Part shown: one piece after another, positions 25,049 to 33,542 of the stretch
Layout of the letters: every line of letters starts with the position of its first letter
Position numbering within the stretch: position 1 is the first letter of the stretch
From: Bacillus marinisedimentorum
Lineage (GTDB): Bacteria; Bacillota; Bacilli; Bacillales; Bacillaceae_O
Direction of reading: 5' to 3'
Assembly (NCBI RefSeq): GCF_001644195.2
Contig: NZ_LWBL02000048.1
Coordinates: forward strand, 1 to 52,265
DNA length: 52,265 nucleotides
Program-made: the position numbers and the translations under genes
The notes under the pieces: generated by a model
The model's database searches: none
The model's input: only the letters and a program-made list of their open reading frames with translations
What the model was told of the DNA's origin: nothing

Positions 25049-25948
25049 ATGACTCTGAAGATTGACCATGTAACAAAACGTTTCGGTTCATTTACAGCAG
25101 TTGACGATTTAACGATTGAAATACCTGAAAATAAGATATTCGGATTTCTTGGAGCTAATGGAGCAGGAAAGACGACAACATTCAGGATGATTCTTGGCTT
25201 GCTCAACAACAGCTCGGGGTCGATAACGTGGAATAACAAGCCGATCAATTATGAAACAAGTGACATGATCGGATATCTTCCTGAAGAGAGGGGTCTTTAT
25301 CCGAAGCTTAAAGTACGGGAGCAATTCTTATATCTAGGGAAGCTGAAGGGAATGACAAAAAAAGATGTCATCCGCGAGGCTGAATACTGGCTTGACCGGT
25401 TCCGTGTGCCTGAATATATGGATAAAAAAGTCGAAGAGCTGTCTAAAGGAAACCAGCAAAAAATACAGTTCATTGCCGCCGTCATCCATCGGCCGAAATT
25501 GATTATCCTTGACGAGCCTTTCAGCGGACTGGATCCAGTGAATGTCGAAATGCTGAAGGAAGCGGTCATCGATTTGAAAGAAAAAGGGTCATCGATTGTG
25601 TTTTCCAGCCACCGGATGGAACATGTCGAGGAATTATGTGAAAATTTGTGCATTCTGCAAAAGGGAAAACCGGTCGTTTCCGGTTCATTGCGTGAAATCA
25701 AACGGACATTCGGCAAGAAAAATATTGATATCCGTGCCGATTTCGATATGGCTGACCTTAAGAAGGCACCGGGGGTGGTCCGGCTGCGGAAACAGGCAGA
25801 TGGTGTCCTGCTGCAGGTCGAAAATGAGGAAACTGCGGCAGGTGTTTTTGATCTGGTAAAAAATCGCGGGTTTGTCCGGAAGTTTGAATTGGAGGAACCT
25901 TCACTGAATGATATATTCATCGAAAAGGTTGGTGCTTCATATGAATAA
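25049..25948 (+). CDS. yhaQ: YhaQ, ABC transporter ATP-binding protein (299 aa)
   Basis: The ATPase subunit of a NatA-like ABC exporter. Walker A is 'GANGAGKTT' near residues 35-43, the Q-loop follows, the signature is 'LSKGNQQK', Walker B is 'LIILDEPFSGLDP', and the switch His is in 'FSSHRMEH'. A C-terminal domain of about 80 residues follows the ATPase core, as in this family. It has an AGGAGGGA RBS. Its 3' end overlaps yhaP by 8 nt, so the pair is translationally coupled and should form one transporter. B. subtilis YhaQ/YhaP is suggested to be a sodium-type exporter by similarity to NatAB, but the substrate is not proven. Confidence 0.92.
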   Translation: MTLKIDHVTKRFGSFTAVDDLTIEIPENKIFGFLGANGAGKTTTFRMILGLLNNSSGSITWNNKPINYETSDMIGYLPEERGLYPKLKVREQFLYLGKLKGMTKKDVIREAEYWLDRFRVPEYMDKKVEELSKGNQQKIQFIAAVIHRPKLIILDEPFSGLDPVNVEMLKEAVIDLKEKGSSIVFSSHRMEHVEELCENLCILQKGKPVVSGSLREIKRTFGKKNIDIRADFDMADLKKAPGVVRLRKQADGVLLQVENEETAAGVFDLVKNRGFVRKFELEEPSLNDIFIEKVGASYE

Positions 25949-27188
25949 ATTCTGGATTATTTTATCCCATACATACCTCACCAGGCTTAAATCGAAATCG
26001 TTTATTATCACGACCCTTATTACGGCGCTCGTCATAACCGGCCTTGCTAATTCATCGAAAATCGCGGATTTGTTTACCGGCGGGGAGACAGAAGCAGCAG
26101 AGATTGCGGTCATTGACCGGACAGAAGTCTCGCTGGAACCCCTCAGAGCACAGTTGGAAGCCGCTGATACAAAAATCACGCTCACTTCTTTTTCCGGTTC
26201 TGCAAAAGAAGCCGAACAGCAGGTGAAGGATGCCACATACACCGGCCTGCTTATCATTGAAACGGGGCCGGACGAGCTGCCGCAGGGAACATATAAAGCC
26301 ATGCAAATTGCAGAGCAGAAAGTGTCCGGCGCCCTGGAGAATGCCCTGCAGCAGGTAAAAGTGGCGGCGGCAACGAGCCAGTTGGGGCTCAGTGGGGCAG
26401 AAGTGGCTGCTGTGTACAGCCCCGTACAGTTTGAACAGGAGGCGCTGCTGGCCAGTGCGAAAACAGCCGAGGAACTGAATCAGGCTCGCGGTCTCGTTTA
26501 TATTCTGCTGTTTGTCATCTATTTCTCAGTTATTTTCTACGGAAATATGATCGCGATGGAAGTCGCGATTGAAAAGTCATCGCGGGTGATGGAAATCATC
26601 ATTTCCAGCGTTTCGCCGGTCAAGCAAATGTTCGGAAAAATTTTGGGAATTGCTTTGCTCGGTTTGACGCAGTACATTTTCATCATTGGGATCGGTTATT
26701 ACTCTTTGAAAGAGAACATGGACGACCTGCAGGGGGGATTCTTTGATGTGATGGGCCTTGGCGGCCTGCCGTTATCAACATTCGTTTATGCTGTCGTATT
26801 CTTTATTCTTGGATACTTCTTTTTTGCCACTCTTGCAGCTATGCTCGGTTCGCTCGTAAGCCGTATCGAAGACGCCCAGCAGATGATAATGCCAATGACC
26901 CTGTTGATCGTGGCAGCTTTTATGATCGCGATGTTCGGGTTGACCAACCCGGAAACGATGTTTATTACCATTACATCTTTCATTCCGCCTTTCACACCGA
27001 TGATCATGTTCCTGCGCGTCGGCATGCTGAACGTTCCGGCATGGGAAGTTGCGCTAAGCATCGGCCTCATGATCGTTTCGATATTGGCCCTGGCCGTCAT
27101 CGCTTCGAAAGTCTACCGGGGCGGTGTGCTCATGTACGGCAAGTCAACATCATTAAAAGATTTGAAGAAAGCGATGAAGCTTTCATAA
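25941..27188 (+). CDS. yhaP: YhaP, ABC-2 type permease (415 aa)
   Basis: The membrane partner of YhaQ. One N-terminal helix ('SFIITTLITALVITGLA') is followed by a large extracytoplasmic domain of about 150 residues, then five or six further helices from about residue 185 onward. The 'MAMEVAIEKSSRVMEIIISSVSP' block just after the second helix is typical of NatB/YhaP-type ABC-2 permeases. The start at 25941 is chosen because the longer frame (25908) begins inside yhaQ without an RBS, and the residues 'MNKFWIILSHTYLTRLKSKSF' match the family N terminus. A terminator follows at once. Confidence 0.9.
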   Translation: MNKFWIILSHTYLTRLKSKSFIITTLITALVITGLANSSKIADLFTGGETEAAEIAVIDRTEVSLEPLRAQLEAADTKITLTSFSGSAKEAEQQVKDATYTGLLIIETGPDELPQGTYKAMQIAEQKVSGALENALQQVKVAAATSQLGLSGAEVAAVYSPVQFEQEALLASAKTAEELNQARGLVYILLFVIYFSVIFYGNMIAMEVAIEKSSRVMEIIISSVSPVKQMFGKILGIALLGLTQYIFIIGIGYYSLKENMDDLQGGFFDVMGLGGLPLSTFVYAVVFFILGYFFFATLAAMLGSLVSRIEDAQQMIMPMTLLIVAAFMIAMFGLTNPETMFITITSFIPPFTPMIMFLRVGMLNVPAWEVALSIGLMIVSILALAVIASKVYRGGVLMYGKSTSLKDLKKAMKLS

Positions 27189-27219
27189 ACCCGTGGGGCA
27201 TTGCCCCCCGGTTTTTTCG
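27188..27219 (+). terminator. Terminator after yhaP
   Basis: AAACCCG-TGGGGC pairs with GCCCC-CCGG-TTT around ATT, with one mismatch and one bulge, then TTTTTT. It begins at the yhaP stop codon. Confidence 0.75.
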
Positions 27220-27222
27220 TGT

Positions 27223-27283
27223 GGTGCCTGTCACCCGTCGGGGTATGACAGTATTTGTCGAAAATTCGACAGGTGCCTGTCAC
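27223..27283. repeat. GTGCCTGTCAC direct repeats around a small palindrome
   Basis: GGTGCCTGTCAC occurs at 27223-27234 and again at 27272-27283. Between them lies the palindrome TGTCGAAAATTCGACA (27256-27271). The element fills most of the yhaP-yhaO spacer and resembles short repeats seen in other Bacillaceae spacers. A GTG-started frame through it (from 27193) is not the yhaO start. Confidence 0.7.
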
Positions 27284-27327
27284 TCCAAGTAGAATATAGA
27301 AAAGACTCACGGAAAGGGTGCTGCACA

Positions 27328-28566
27328 ATGGATTCGCTGCGTTTTATTCATGCGGCTGACTTGCATCTTGACAGCCCGTTTAAGGGGCTGCGGTCGCTTC
27401 CTGCCGGGCTGTTTGAGAAAATGGAAGATAGTACATATACGGCGCTCAAGCGCCTTGCCGATACAGCGATCCGGGAGCGGGTTGATTTTGTTCTCATTGC
27501 AGGAGATGTGTTTGATAACGAAAACCGGAGCCTGCAAGCCCAGCTGCGGTTCAATCGGGAAATGTCCCGGGTCGCCCGCGAAGGCATCGATGTGTATATC
27601 ATGCACGGCAACCATGACCACTTTTCCGGCACGATGAACGAGCTGTCGTGGCCGGATAATGTCCACTTTTTTCCACCCGGCAAGGTGAAGATGCTTCCTT
27701 TCTACAAAAAAGATCTTCTTGTTGCCGGCTTGTATGGCTTCAGTTACCAGGAGCGGGCCGCAACTGAAAATATGACTGGTTATTACCGGAAAGAACCGGG
27801 TCCGCTTTACCATATCGGCGTCCTTCACGGCAGTGAAGAGACAAGTGAGGGACATAGCCGCTATGCCCCCTTCAAGACGTCGGAATTGGTTGAAAAGGAT
27901 TTCGATTATTGGGCCCTCGGCCATATTCATAAGCGAAGCCGGTTAAGCACACACCCTCCGATAATTTATCCGGGCAATCTGCAGGGGAGGCACCGCAAAG
28001 AATCAGGTGAAAAAGGGTTTTACCTCGTGGAAATGCAGGGACCGGAAGAGGCAGCCGAACTTCATTTTCATTCGGCCCAGGCCGTCAAATGGAGTACAAT
28101 CGACCTGCCGATCAATGGACTTTCAAATGTAACGGAACTTACAGGCTTGCTCGAAGAGAAAATGGAGGAAACCAGAACAGAGGGGAACGGTGTTTTACTG
28201 GATATCCGGTTCATCGGTGACGGACCGCTGCACACCGAACTCCAGGAGGAAGATTTCCTGGAAGACCTTGCTTCCATTTTAAATGAAGGGGAGGAACTCG
28301 AAGATTCGTTTGTATGGGTGAACTCCTGGCAAATTGAAACGGTGCCGCATTGGAATCGGGAAGATCTGGCAGCTGATGGGCATTTTCTAGGGGATTTGAT
28401 CCGGGCGATTGACGGCTTTGAAGAAATAGAGGAAACACTAGCGCCCCTATACCGTCATAAAAAGGGGAGAAAATATCTCCCGCGTCTCGGTGAAACAGAA
28501 AAACGGCAACTCCTGGAGGATGCCGAACGGCTGCTCCTGAATGAATTGCTGAAGGAAATGGACTGA
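27328..28566 (+). CDS. yhaO: YhaO, SbcD/Mre11-type metallophosphoesterase (412 aa)
   Basis: A DNA-repair type nuclease of the calcineurin-like phosphoesterase superfamily. Metal motifs in order are 'HAADLHLDSP', 'LIAGDVFDNENR', 'MHGNHDHFSG', 'IGVLHGSEE' and 'YWALGHIHKRS', followed by the 'YPGNLQGRHRKESGEKG' capping block typical of Mre11/SbcD. The C-terminal third is the adaptor region. The start at 27328 is preferred because it opens with 'MDSLRFIHAADLHLDSP' and has GGAAAGGG; the longer frame from 27193 runs through a repeat. It is 15 nt from yhaN, the Rad50-like partner, so the two should form a complex. Confidence 0.92.
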   Translation: MDSLRFIHAADLHLDSPFKGLRSLPAGLFEKMEDSTYTALKRLADTAIRERVDFVLIAGDVFDNENRSLQAQLRFNREMSRVAREGIDVYIMHGNHDHFSGTMNELSWPDNVHFFPPGKVKMLPFYKKDLLVAGLYGFSYQERAATENMTGYYRKEPGPLYHIGVLHGSEETSEGHSRYAPFKTSELVEKDFDYWALGHIHKRSRLSTHPPIIYPGNLQGRHRKESGEKGFYLVEMQGPEEAAELHFHSAQAVKWSTIDLPINGLSNVTELTGLLEEKMEETRTEGNGVLLDIRFIGDGPLHTELQEEDFLEDLASILNEGEELEDSFVWVNSWQIETVPHWNREDLAADGHFLGDLIRAIDGFEEIEETLAPLYRHKKGRKYLPRLGETEKRQLLEDAERLLLNELLKEMD

Positions 28567-28581
28567 AAGGAGGGGTGATCG

Positions 28582-31500
28582 ATGAAGATCGATTCATTGC
28601 ATATCTACGGGTTTGGCGGACTTGAGGACGTGAAGGTTTCTTTTCAATCGGGCCTTCAGCTTATCTATGGGGAGAATGAAGCGGGCAAATCAACCCTGAA
28701 AGCCTTCATCTTGAGCGTCCTGTTCGGTTTTCCTTCACGGCAGCAAAAAGCGAACCGGTATGAACCGAAAAGCGGCATGAAGTACGGCGGAAGTGTCACC
28801 GTCTCAATCGAACCGCACGGACTGGTCACAATTGAGAGGGTGAAAGGCAAAGCAGGCGGGGAAGTGGCCGTTTTGTATGAAGATGGCACGGCTGGAACCG
28901 GGGAAGATTTACAAACACTGCTAAAAGGCATGACCCGCAGCAAATTCGAATCGATATTTTCTTTTGGGCTTGACGGGCTGCAGGAGCTCGAAAATGTAAA
29001 TGCGGATATGGTTGGGGAGTATCTGTTTGCAGCCGGGATGACAGGGGCCGGTTCGCTGGCACGTGTTGAAAAACAGCTTCAAAAAAGCCTCGAGGACTTA
29101 TATAAACCGAACGGCCGCAAGCCTGTGCTCAATCAAAAAATGGCTGAAGCGTCCGAACTTGAACAGGTTGTCAAAAAGAAGCAGGAGATGCTTAAGGATT
29201 ATGAAGAAACGGCAAGAGAGCGCTCTGCCCTGCAGGAGGAAACAGAAAAACTCCAGATTGAGATCGCGGATATGAAAAAAGCCCTCGAAACGCACCGTCT
29301 TGTAAAATCTGTAATGCCATATATCGAAGAAAAAGAAAAATTGTCAGCAGAGCTGCATGGATTGGATGCTCCAGCTGCATTTCCGGAAAACGGCCTGGAA
29401 GAACTCGCTTCCCTGCAATCTCAGCTTGTGCCGCTGGAAAGCAGCCGGAACGGAATGCTCGCCAGGGAAAAACAGCTGAAAAAAGAATATGATGCCCAGA
29501 TTGTTGATGAAAATTTGCTGGCCCTGCAAAAGCAAGTGATTGAACTGCATGAATATAAACCGGTGCAGCTTAAAACACGTGAGGAATACCATGCGGCCAG
29601 GCAGGCAGCGGACAAAAGCTTTGAAGATCTTGAGAAGGGATTCGGTGAATTAGGGCTCCCCGTCAGCAGGGAAAGTGTCGAACACCTGAAAGAAGTCGTG
29701 CAATCGAAGCCTGTTTTGGATGAACTTCACAGCCGCCAGGTTAAACTGGATGAAAAAAAAGCACTCCTGGACCGTGTCTTCCATGATGCCAAATCAGAAC
29801 TTGAATATGCAGAAAAAGAAGCGAAGCATCTAAAGTATGAGGTTTTACCTTCAGACAAACGGAGAAAATTAGAAGAAAAGCTGGAAAATATCCATAACAG
29901 AGCAGAACAGGCAGCACGCAAGAAGTCTCTTGAAGGTGCGCTTGCTTCTTTGCCGAATGTAAGCAGGCAAAAAGAACAGGCGGCGAAGCCGCTGCTCCCC
30001 GGCATCATCCTGTTTTCTGCGACAGCTCTCGCTTCCCTGCTTTTACTTATCGAACAAAACTGGCTGATTCTTGGACTGGTCCTGCTTTTGGCCGGCATCG
30101 GCTCCCTTCAGCTCTTCTCAAGCCGGAAAACGGGCGGGAATGCAAAAGAGTATTCGGCTGAAAGAGCGTATCTGATAGAGCAGCTCAAAAGACTTGATGC
30201 TGAACTTGGTGAAAATGATGTTTCAGAATTTGACCGCACCGAAATTGAACAGAAGTTAAAGCGGGATACAGAGATTAAGAGTAAGGCAGAGCGTGCTGCA
30301 GACAAGGTGGCTGCTGCAGAAAAGCAATTTGATAAAGTCGTCAAACAGTTCGAGGAATGGGAAAAAGAGTCCAATGAATTTGCCGGTGAAAAAGAACAGT
30401 GGTGTACTGGAGCAGGTTTTTCGGCTGCACTCCCTCTGTCAATGCTGCAAGAAAAAGTGGCTTCAGCTGGAAATTTGGCAAGAGCATATGAAGACTCCGA
30501 TCATCATAGAAAACAACTTGCTCACCTGAAAAAAGAGTATACCGATTATGGTGAACGGGTAGCGGAACTTTCCTCAAAGGTGATGCCCGAAGAAAAGACC
30601 CGCGATCCAATCGTATTAATTGAAATCGTATACCGCCGCCTCCAGGAGGAACTAGAAAAGAAAAATGCCAAAAACCAAATCGGTATCCAACTGTTCAACC
30701 TGCAGACAGATATGAATGAACTCGACGGACGGATTGAATCCATCCGCCAGGAAATTGAAAAGCTCCTTTCCTTTGTCCCGGCAAGTACTGAAGAGGAGTT
30801 CATCCGCCTGGGTAAAAACAGGAAGGAAAGTGAAAGAATCAAGCGTGAACTTGCCGGTGCAGAAGTTCAAATTGCCAGGCTTCTTGCAGGCCGAGCCGGC
30901 GAAAACGAAATAAAAGAGAAAGCTAAAGACGTCACACAGGATACCCTGGAAAATATGGAAGTTATGCGGGATACAGCAGAAGGGAAAGTTAAGGAAAAAG
31001 AGAAACGTCTTGCAAGACTTGATGAAAAGATGGTATTAATGGTAGAAGACGGGACTGCGGCTGCTGCGGTCCACAAGTTTGAATATAAAAAATCCTATCT
31101 CGACCGGGAAGCGAGGAAATGGGCGGTTTACGCCATTGCGGCACGCCTGCTGGAGAAAACAAAGGAGCAATACCGGGAAACAAAGCTTCCGCAGGTGATC
31201 AAGGAAGCTGAACGTATTTTCGCCCTGTTGACAGGCGGCCGTTATGTAAGAATCCATGTCCCGGGGGGCAAAGACACCTTTATTGCCGAACGGGTTGACG
31301 GCTTGCGTTTTCTGCCGAATGAATTAAGCCAGGCGACGAAGGAACAAATGTATCTGGCCATTCGGCTGGCCCTGGCAAAGGTTTACCCTGTGTCTGTGAC
31401 ATTCCCGCTCTTGATCGATGACGGGTTTGTCAACTTCGACAGGGAGAGGACTGAAACCGTAATGGATTTATTGAAAAAAGAGGCGGAGCATCGACAAGTT

Positions 31501-31602
31501 TTCCTGTTTACCTGTCATCCCCATCTGCTTGAGCATGTCAATCAAACAGATGTCATCCATTTGAGCAGGGCGGGGGCGGAGCATATTCCGGCTGAAAGGT
31601 AA
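28582..31602 (+). CDS. yhaN: YhaN, Rad50/SbcC-like ATPase with a hydrophobic segment (1006 aa)
   Basis: An SMC-like ATPase. The N-terminal 'GENEAGKST' Walker A lies at 30-38. Long coiled coils run about 170-460 and 530-850. The C-terminal ATPase half has the signature-like 'LSQATKEQMYLAIRLAL' and a Walker B 'FPLLIDDGFVNFD'. The zinc hook of Rad50 is not seen. Instead, at about 470-515, two hydrophobic stretches ('GIILFSATALASLLLLI' and 'WLILGLVLLLAGIGSL') look like a membrane hairpin at the tip of the coils. It follows yhaO by 15 nt with a strong AAGGAGGGG RBS and should act with that nuclease on DNA ends. Confidence 0.9.
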   Translation: MKIDSLHIYGFGGLEDVKVSFQSGLQLIYGENEAGKSTLKAFILSVLFGFPSRQQKANRYEPKSGMKYGGSVTVSIEPHGLVTIERVKGKAGGEVAVLYEDGTAGTGEDLQTLLKGMTRSKFESIFSFGLDGLQELENVNADMVGEYLFAAGMTGAGSLARVEKQLQKSLEDLYKPNGRKPVLNQKMAEASELEQVVKKKQEMLKDYEETARERSALQEETEKLQIEIADMKKALETHRLVKSVMPYIEEKEKLSAELHGLDAPAAFPENGLEELASLQSQLVPLESSRNGMLAREKQLKKEYDAQIVDENLLALQKQVIELHEYKPVQLKTREEYHAARQAADKSFEDLEKGFGELGLPVSRESVEHLKEVVQSKPVLDELHSRQVKLDEKKALLDRVFHDAKSELEYAEKEAKHLKYEVLPSDKRRKLEEKLENIHNRAEQAARKKSLEGALASLPNVSRQKEQAAKPLLPGIILFSATALASLLLLIEQNWLILGLVLLLAGIGSLQLFSSRKTGGNAKEYSAERAYLIEQLKRLDAELGENDVSEFDRTEIEQKLKRDTEIKSKAERAADKVAAAEKQFDKVVKQFEEWEKESNEFAGEKEQWCTGAGFSAALPLSMLQEKVASAGNLARAYEDSDHHRKQLAHLKKEYTDYGERVAELSSKVMPEEKTRDPIVLIEIVYRRLQEELEKKNAKNQIGIQLFNLQTDMNELDGRIESIRQEIEKLLSFVPASTEEEFIRLGKNRKESERIKRELAGAEVQIARLLAGRAGENEIKEKAKDVTQDTLENMEVMRDTAEGKVKEKEKRLARLDEKMVLMVEDGTAAAAVHKFEYKKSYLDREARKWAVYAIAARLLEKTKEQYRETKLPQVIKEAERIFALLTGGRYVRIHVPGGKDTFIAERVDGLRFLPNELSQATKEQMYLAIRLALAKVYPVSVTFPLLIDDGFVNFDRERTETVMDLLKKEAEHRQVFLFTCHPHLLEHVNQTDVIHLSRAGAEHIPAER

Positions 31603-31625
31603 ATAATGTTTTGGAGGTAATATCG

Positions 31626-32192
31626 GTGAATGAACAGCAATCGGCAGAAGAGTGGGGCGAGTATGAAGAACTAAAAGAAAAATTCATCCAAATAATCGCC
31701 AGTAATATGGGCTTGTATGGACTGAATCAGTCTATAGGCCGCCTGTACGGAACGATGTATTTCGCGGGTCAGCCGATGACGCTTGATGATATGCGGGAAG
31801 CCCTTCATATGAGTAAGACAAGCATGAGTACTGGCGTAAGGACCCTGCAGGAAATGAAAATGGTGGAACCTGTTTTTAAAAAAGGCATACGTAAGGACCT
31901 GTACCAGACATCTGAAGATTGGTACCAGTCGTTCATGGAACATTTCTCCAAACGATGGAAAAGCGGCACCAGGCGCAACGTGGAGGAAGCCGAAAAAGCG
32001 ATAAAGAAATTGACCATGATTCGGGAAGAGACAGACGACAGCAGTCTGACAGCCCGGATTGATGAAGATATAGAAAAACTGGATTATGCTGCTGAATATT
32101 ATTCATGGCTGCTTCAATTCATAGAAGTGGTGGAAACGGGCAAAATCTTTGATTTCATCCCGCGTCCGGAGCAGCCGAGGAAAAGGAGATGA
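31626..32192 (+). CDS. GbsR/OpcR-type HTH regulator (188 aa)
   Basis: A MarR-like winged-helix protein of the GbsR family. It shows the family opening 'IIASNMGLYGLNQSIGRLYGTMYF', the HTH 'MTLDDMREALHMSKTSMSTGVRTLQ', and the helical C-terminal dimer and ligand region. B. subtilis GbsR senses choline and OpcR controls choline/betaine uptake operons. The OpuA-type operon 9 kb away could be a target, but that is an inference. GTG 31626 is preferred because GGAGG lies 8 nt upstream; the TTG at 31611 overlaps that RBS. It is inserted between yhaN and yhaM, 23 nt after yhaN, and a terminator overlaps its stop codon. Confidence 0.82.
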   Translation: MNEQQSAEEWGEYEELKEKFIQIIASNMGLYGLNQSIGRLYGTMYFAGQPMTLDDMREALHMSKTSMSTGVRTLQEMKMVEPVFKKGIRKDLYQTSEDWYQSFMEHFSKRWKSGTRRNVEEAEKAIKKLTMIREETDDSSLTARIDEDIEKLDYAAEYYSWLLQFIEVVETGKIFDFIPRPEQPRKRR

Positions 32193-32220
32193 ATGGCGGA
32201 AGCCATGCATCTCCTTTTTT
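32182..32220 (+). terminator. Terminator overlapping the stop codon of the GbsR-type gene
   Basis: AAAGGAGATG pairs with CATCTCCTTT, with an inner ATGGC/GCCAT stem and GGAA loop, then TTTTTT. The TGA stop (32190-32192) lies inside the stem. Confidence 0.85.
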
Positions 32221-32550
32221 GCTGTCAGAGCGTTTTTCTCTGTTAATTAGAATGTGTCTACCTGGCCCAATTAGACTAAAGATGTTTTACATTCCATTTG
32301 AAATGTTGTACGGCAAAACCGAAACCCACACTGTTTTCCTTTACAAACAGATGACAAGTTATACAGCAAACATTCTAGTACGTGCAGTCCCCGCAACTCC
32401 TGAACCGGACTGGCAACATGGGAAATCAATGGCATTTCTGCTGCTATTAAGATAAAATAAAAGGTTGTATGGAAGATTGATAACGGCAGTAAGAATCGGC
32501 CGTGAAAGCACATAGATTAAAAGAGTGAGAAACGGAACGGGGGATATAGT
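32221..32550 (+). other. 330-nt spacer upstream of yhaM
   Basis: No gene seen. It carries a small dyad GTCTA-ccTGGcCCAat-TAGAC near 32256-32276 and AATTAGA-type direct repeats, which could be an operator for the adjacent GbsR-type regulator, but no consensus supports this. A yhaM promoter must lie here; none is clear. Confidence 0.45.
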
Positions 32551-33495
32551 GTGAAAAAAGGAATTGTCCATCATGAAGTGGGAGAGCAAGTCGATGTTTA
32601 TTTGCTGATCAAGTCATCTGTTAAAAGTGTTGCAAGCAACGGGAAGCCTTTTTTGACCCTGATTTTTCAAGACAAATCAGGTGAAATCGAAGCTAAATTG
32701 TGGGATGCTTCCACAGAAGATGAACAGCATTATGCCGCTGAACAAATTGTGAAGGTAATCGGAGATATTACAAACTACCGCGGACGGAATCAGCTGAAAA
32801 TCAGGAACATCCGCCCTGCTCATCCGAATGAGCAGGTCAAGCATGAGGACTTTATCGAAACGGCTCCTGTTTCGAAAGAAGAAATGCATGAACGGATCAC
32901 GCGCTACATTTTTGAAATGAAAAATCCGAATATCCAGCGGATCACACGGCATCTTTTGAAGAAGCACCAGGAAGCGTTTTTCGATTTTCCTGCTGCGACG
33001 AAAAACCATCACGAGTTTGTATCAGGACTTGCATACCATGTAGTTTCGATGCTGGATCTTGCAAAGGCGATCGGAAATTTATATCCATCACTTGATACCG
33101 ATTTACTGTATGCGGGTATCATTCTTCATGATCTTGGCAAAGTTACTGAGCTTTCAGGCCCGGTGGCCGCTTCTTATACAAAAGAAGGGATATTGCTTGG
33201 CCATATCAGCATCATGGTGAACGAAATCGGGAAAGCCTCCGAGGAACTTGCGATTGAGGGAGAAGAAGTGACGATATTGCAGCATCTCGTTCTCAGCCAT
33301 CACGGCAAAGCGGAATGGGGCAGTCCGAAACCGCCAATGATCAAAGAAGCGGAGATTCTGCATTATATCGATAATCTTGATGCGAAAATGAATATGCTGG
33401 ACCGGGCGCTTGATAAAGCCAAGCCGGGTGAATTTACAGAGCGGGTGTTTGCGCTGGAAAACCGTTCGTTTTATAAACCCACGTTCCATAACTGA
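32551..33495 (+). CDS. yhaM: YhaM, 3'-5' exoribonuclease (314 aa)
   Basis: A 3'-to-5' RNase (CBF1/YhaM type), also able to degrade ssDNA. An N-terminal OB-fold (about 12-92, '[20 protein letters not shown]') is followed by an HD domain. The metal motif '[11 protein letters not shown]' has H193-D194, with further His in '[13 protein letters not shown]' and '[14 protein letters not shown]', ending in the YhaM block '[14 protein letters not shown]'. The length matches the family. The GTG start has a GGGGGA-type RBS. It follows the yhaO-yhaN-gbsR group but sits beyond a terminator, so it has its own transcript. A putative MFS exporter begins 48 nt later. Confidence 0.94.
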   Translation: MKKGIVHHEVGEQVDVYLLIKSSVKSVASNGKPFLTLIFQDKSGEIEAKLWDASTEDEQHYAAEQIVKVIGDITNYRGRNQLKIRNIRPAHPNEQVKHEDFIETAPVSKEEMHERITRYIFEMKNPNIQRITRHLLKKHQEAFFDFPAATKNHHEFVSGLAYHVVSMLDLAKAIGNLYPSLDTDLLYAGIILHDLGKVTELSGPVAASYTKEGILLGHISIMVNEIGKASEELAIEGEEVTILQHLVLSHHGKAEWGSPKPPMIKEAEILHYIDNLDAKMNMLDRALDKAKPGEFTERVFALENRSFYKPTFHN

Positions 33496-33542
33496 TGGAT
33501 CAGGGGACGGCCTGTATTTAAAGAAGAATAGAGGGACTTTTG

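Noticed and set aside
27193-27327. N-terminal extension of yhaO by 45 codons
   Set aside because: The GTG start lies in the yhaP terminator and the frame runs through the GTGCCTGTCAC repeat. The family N terminus begins at 27328.
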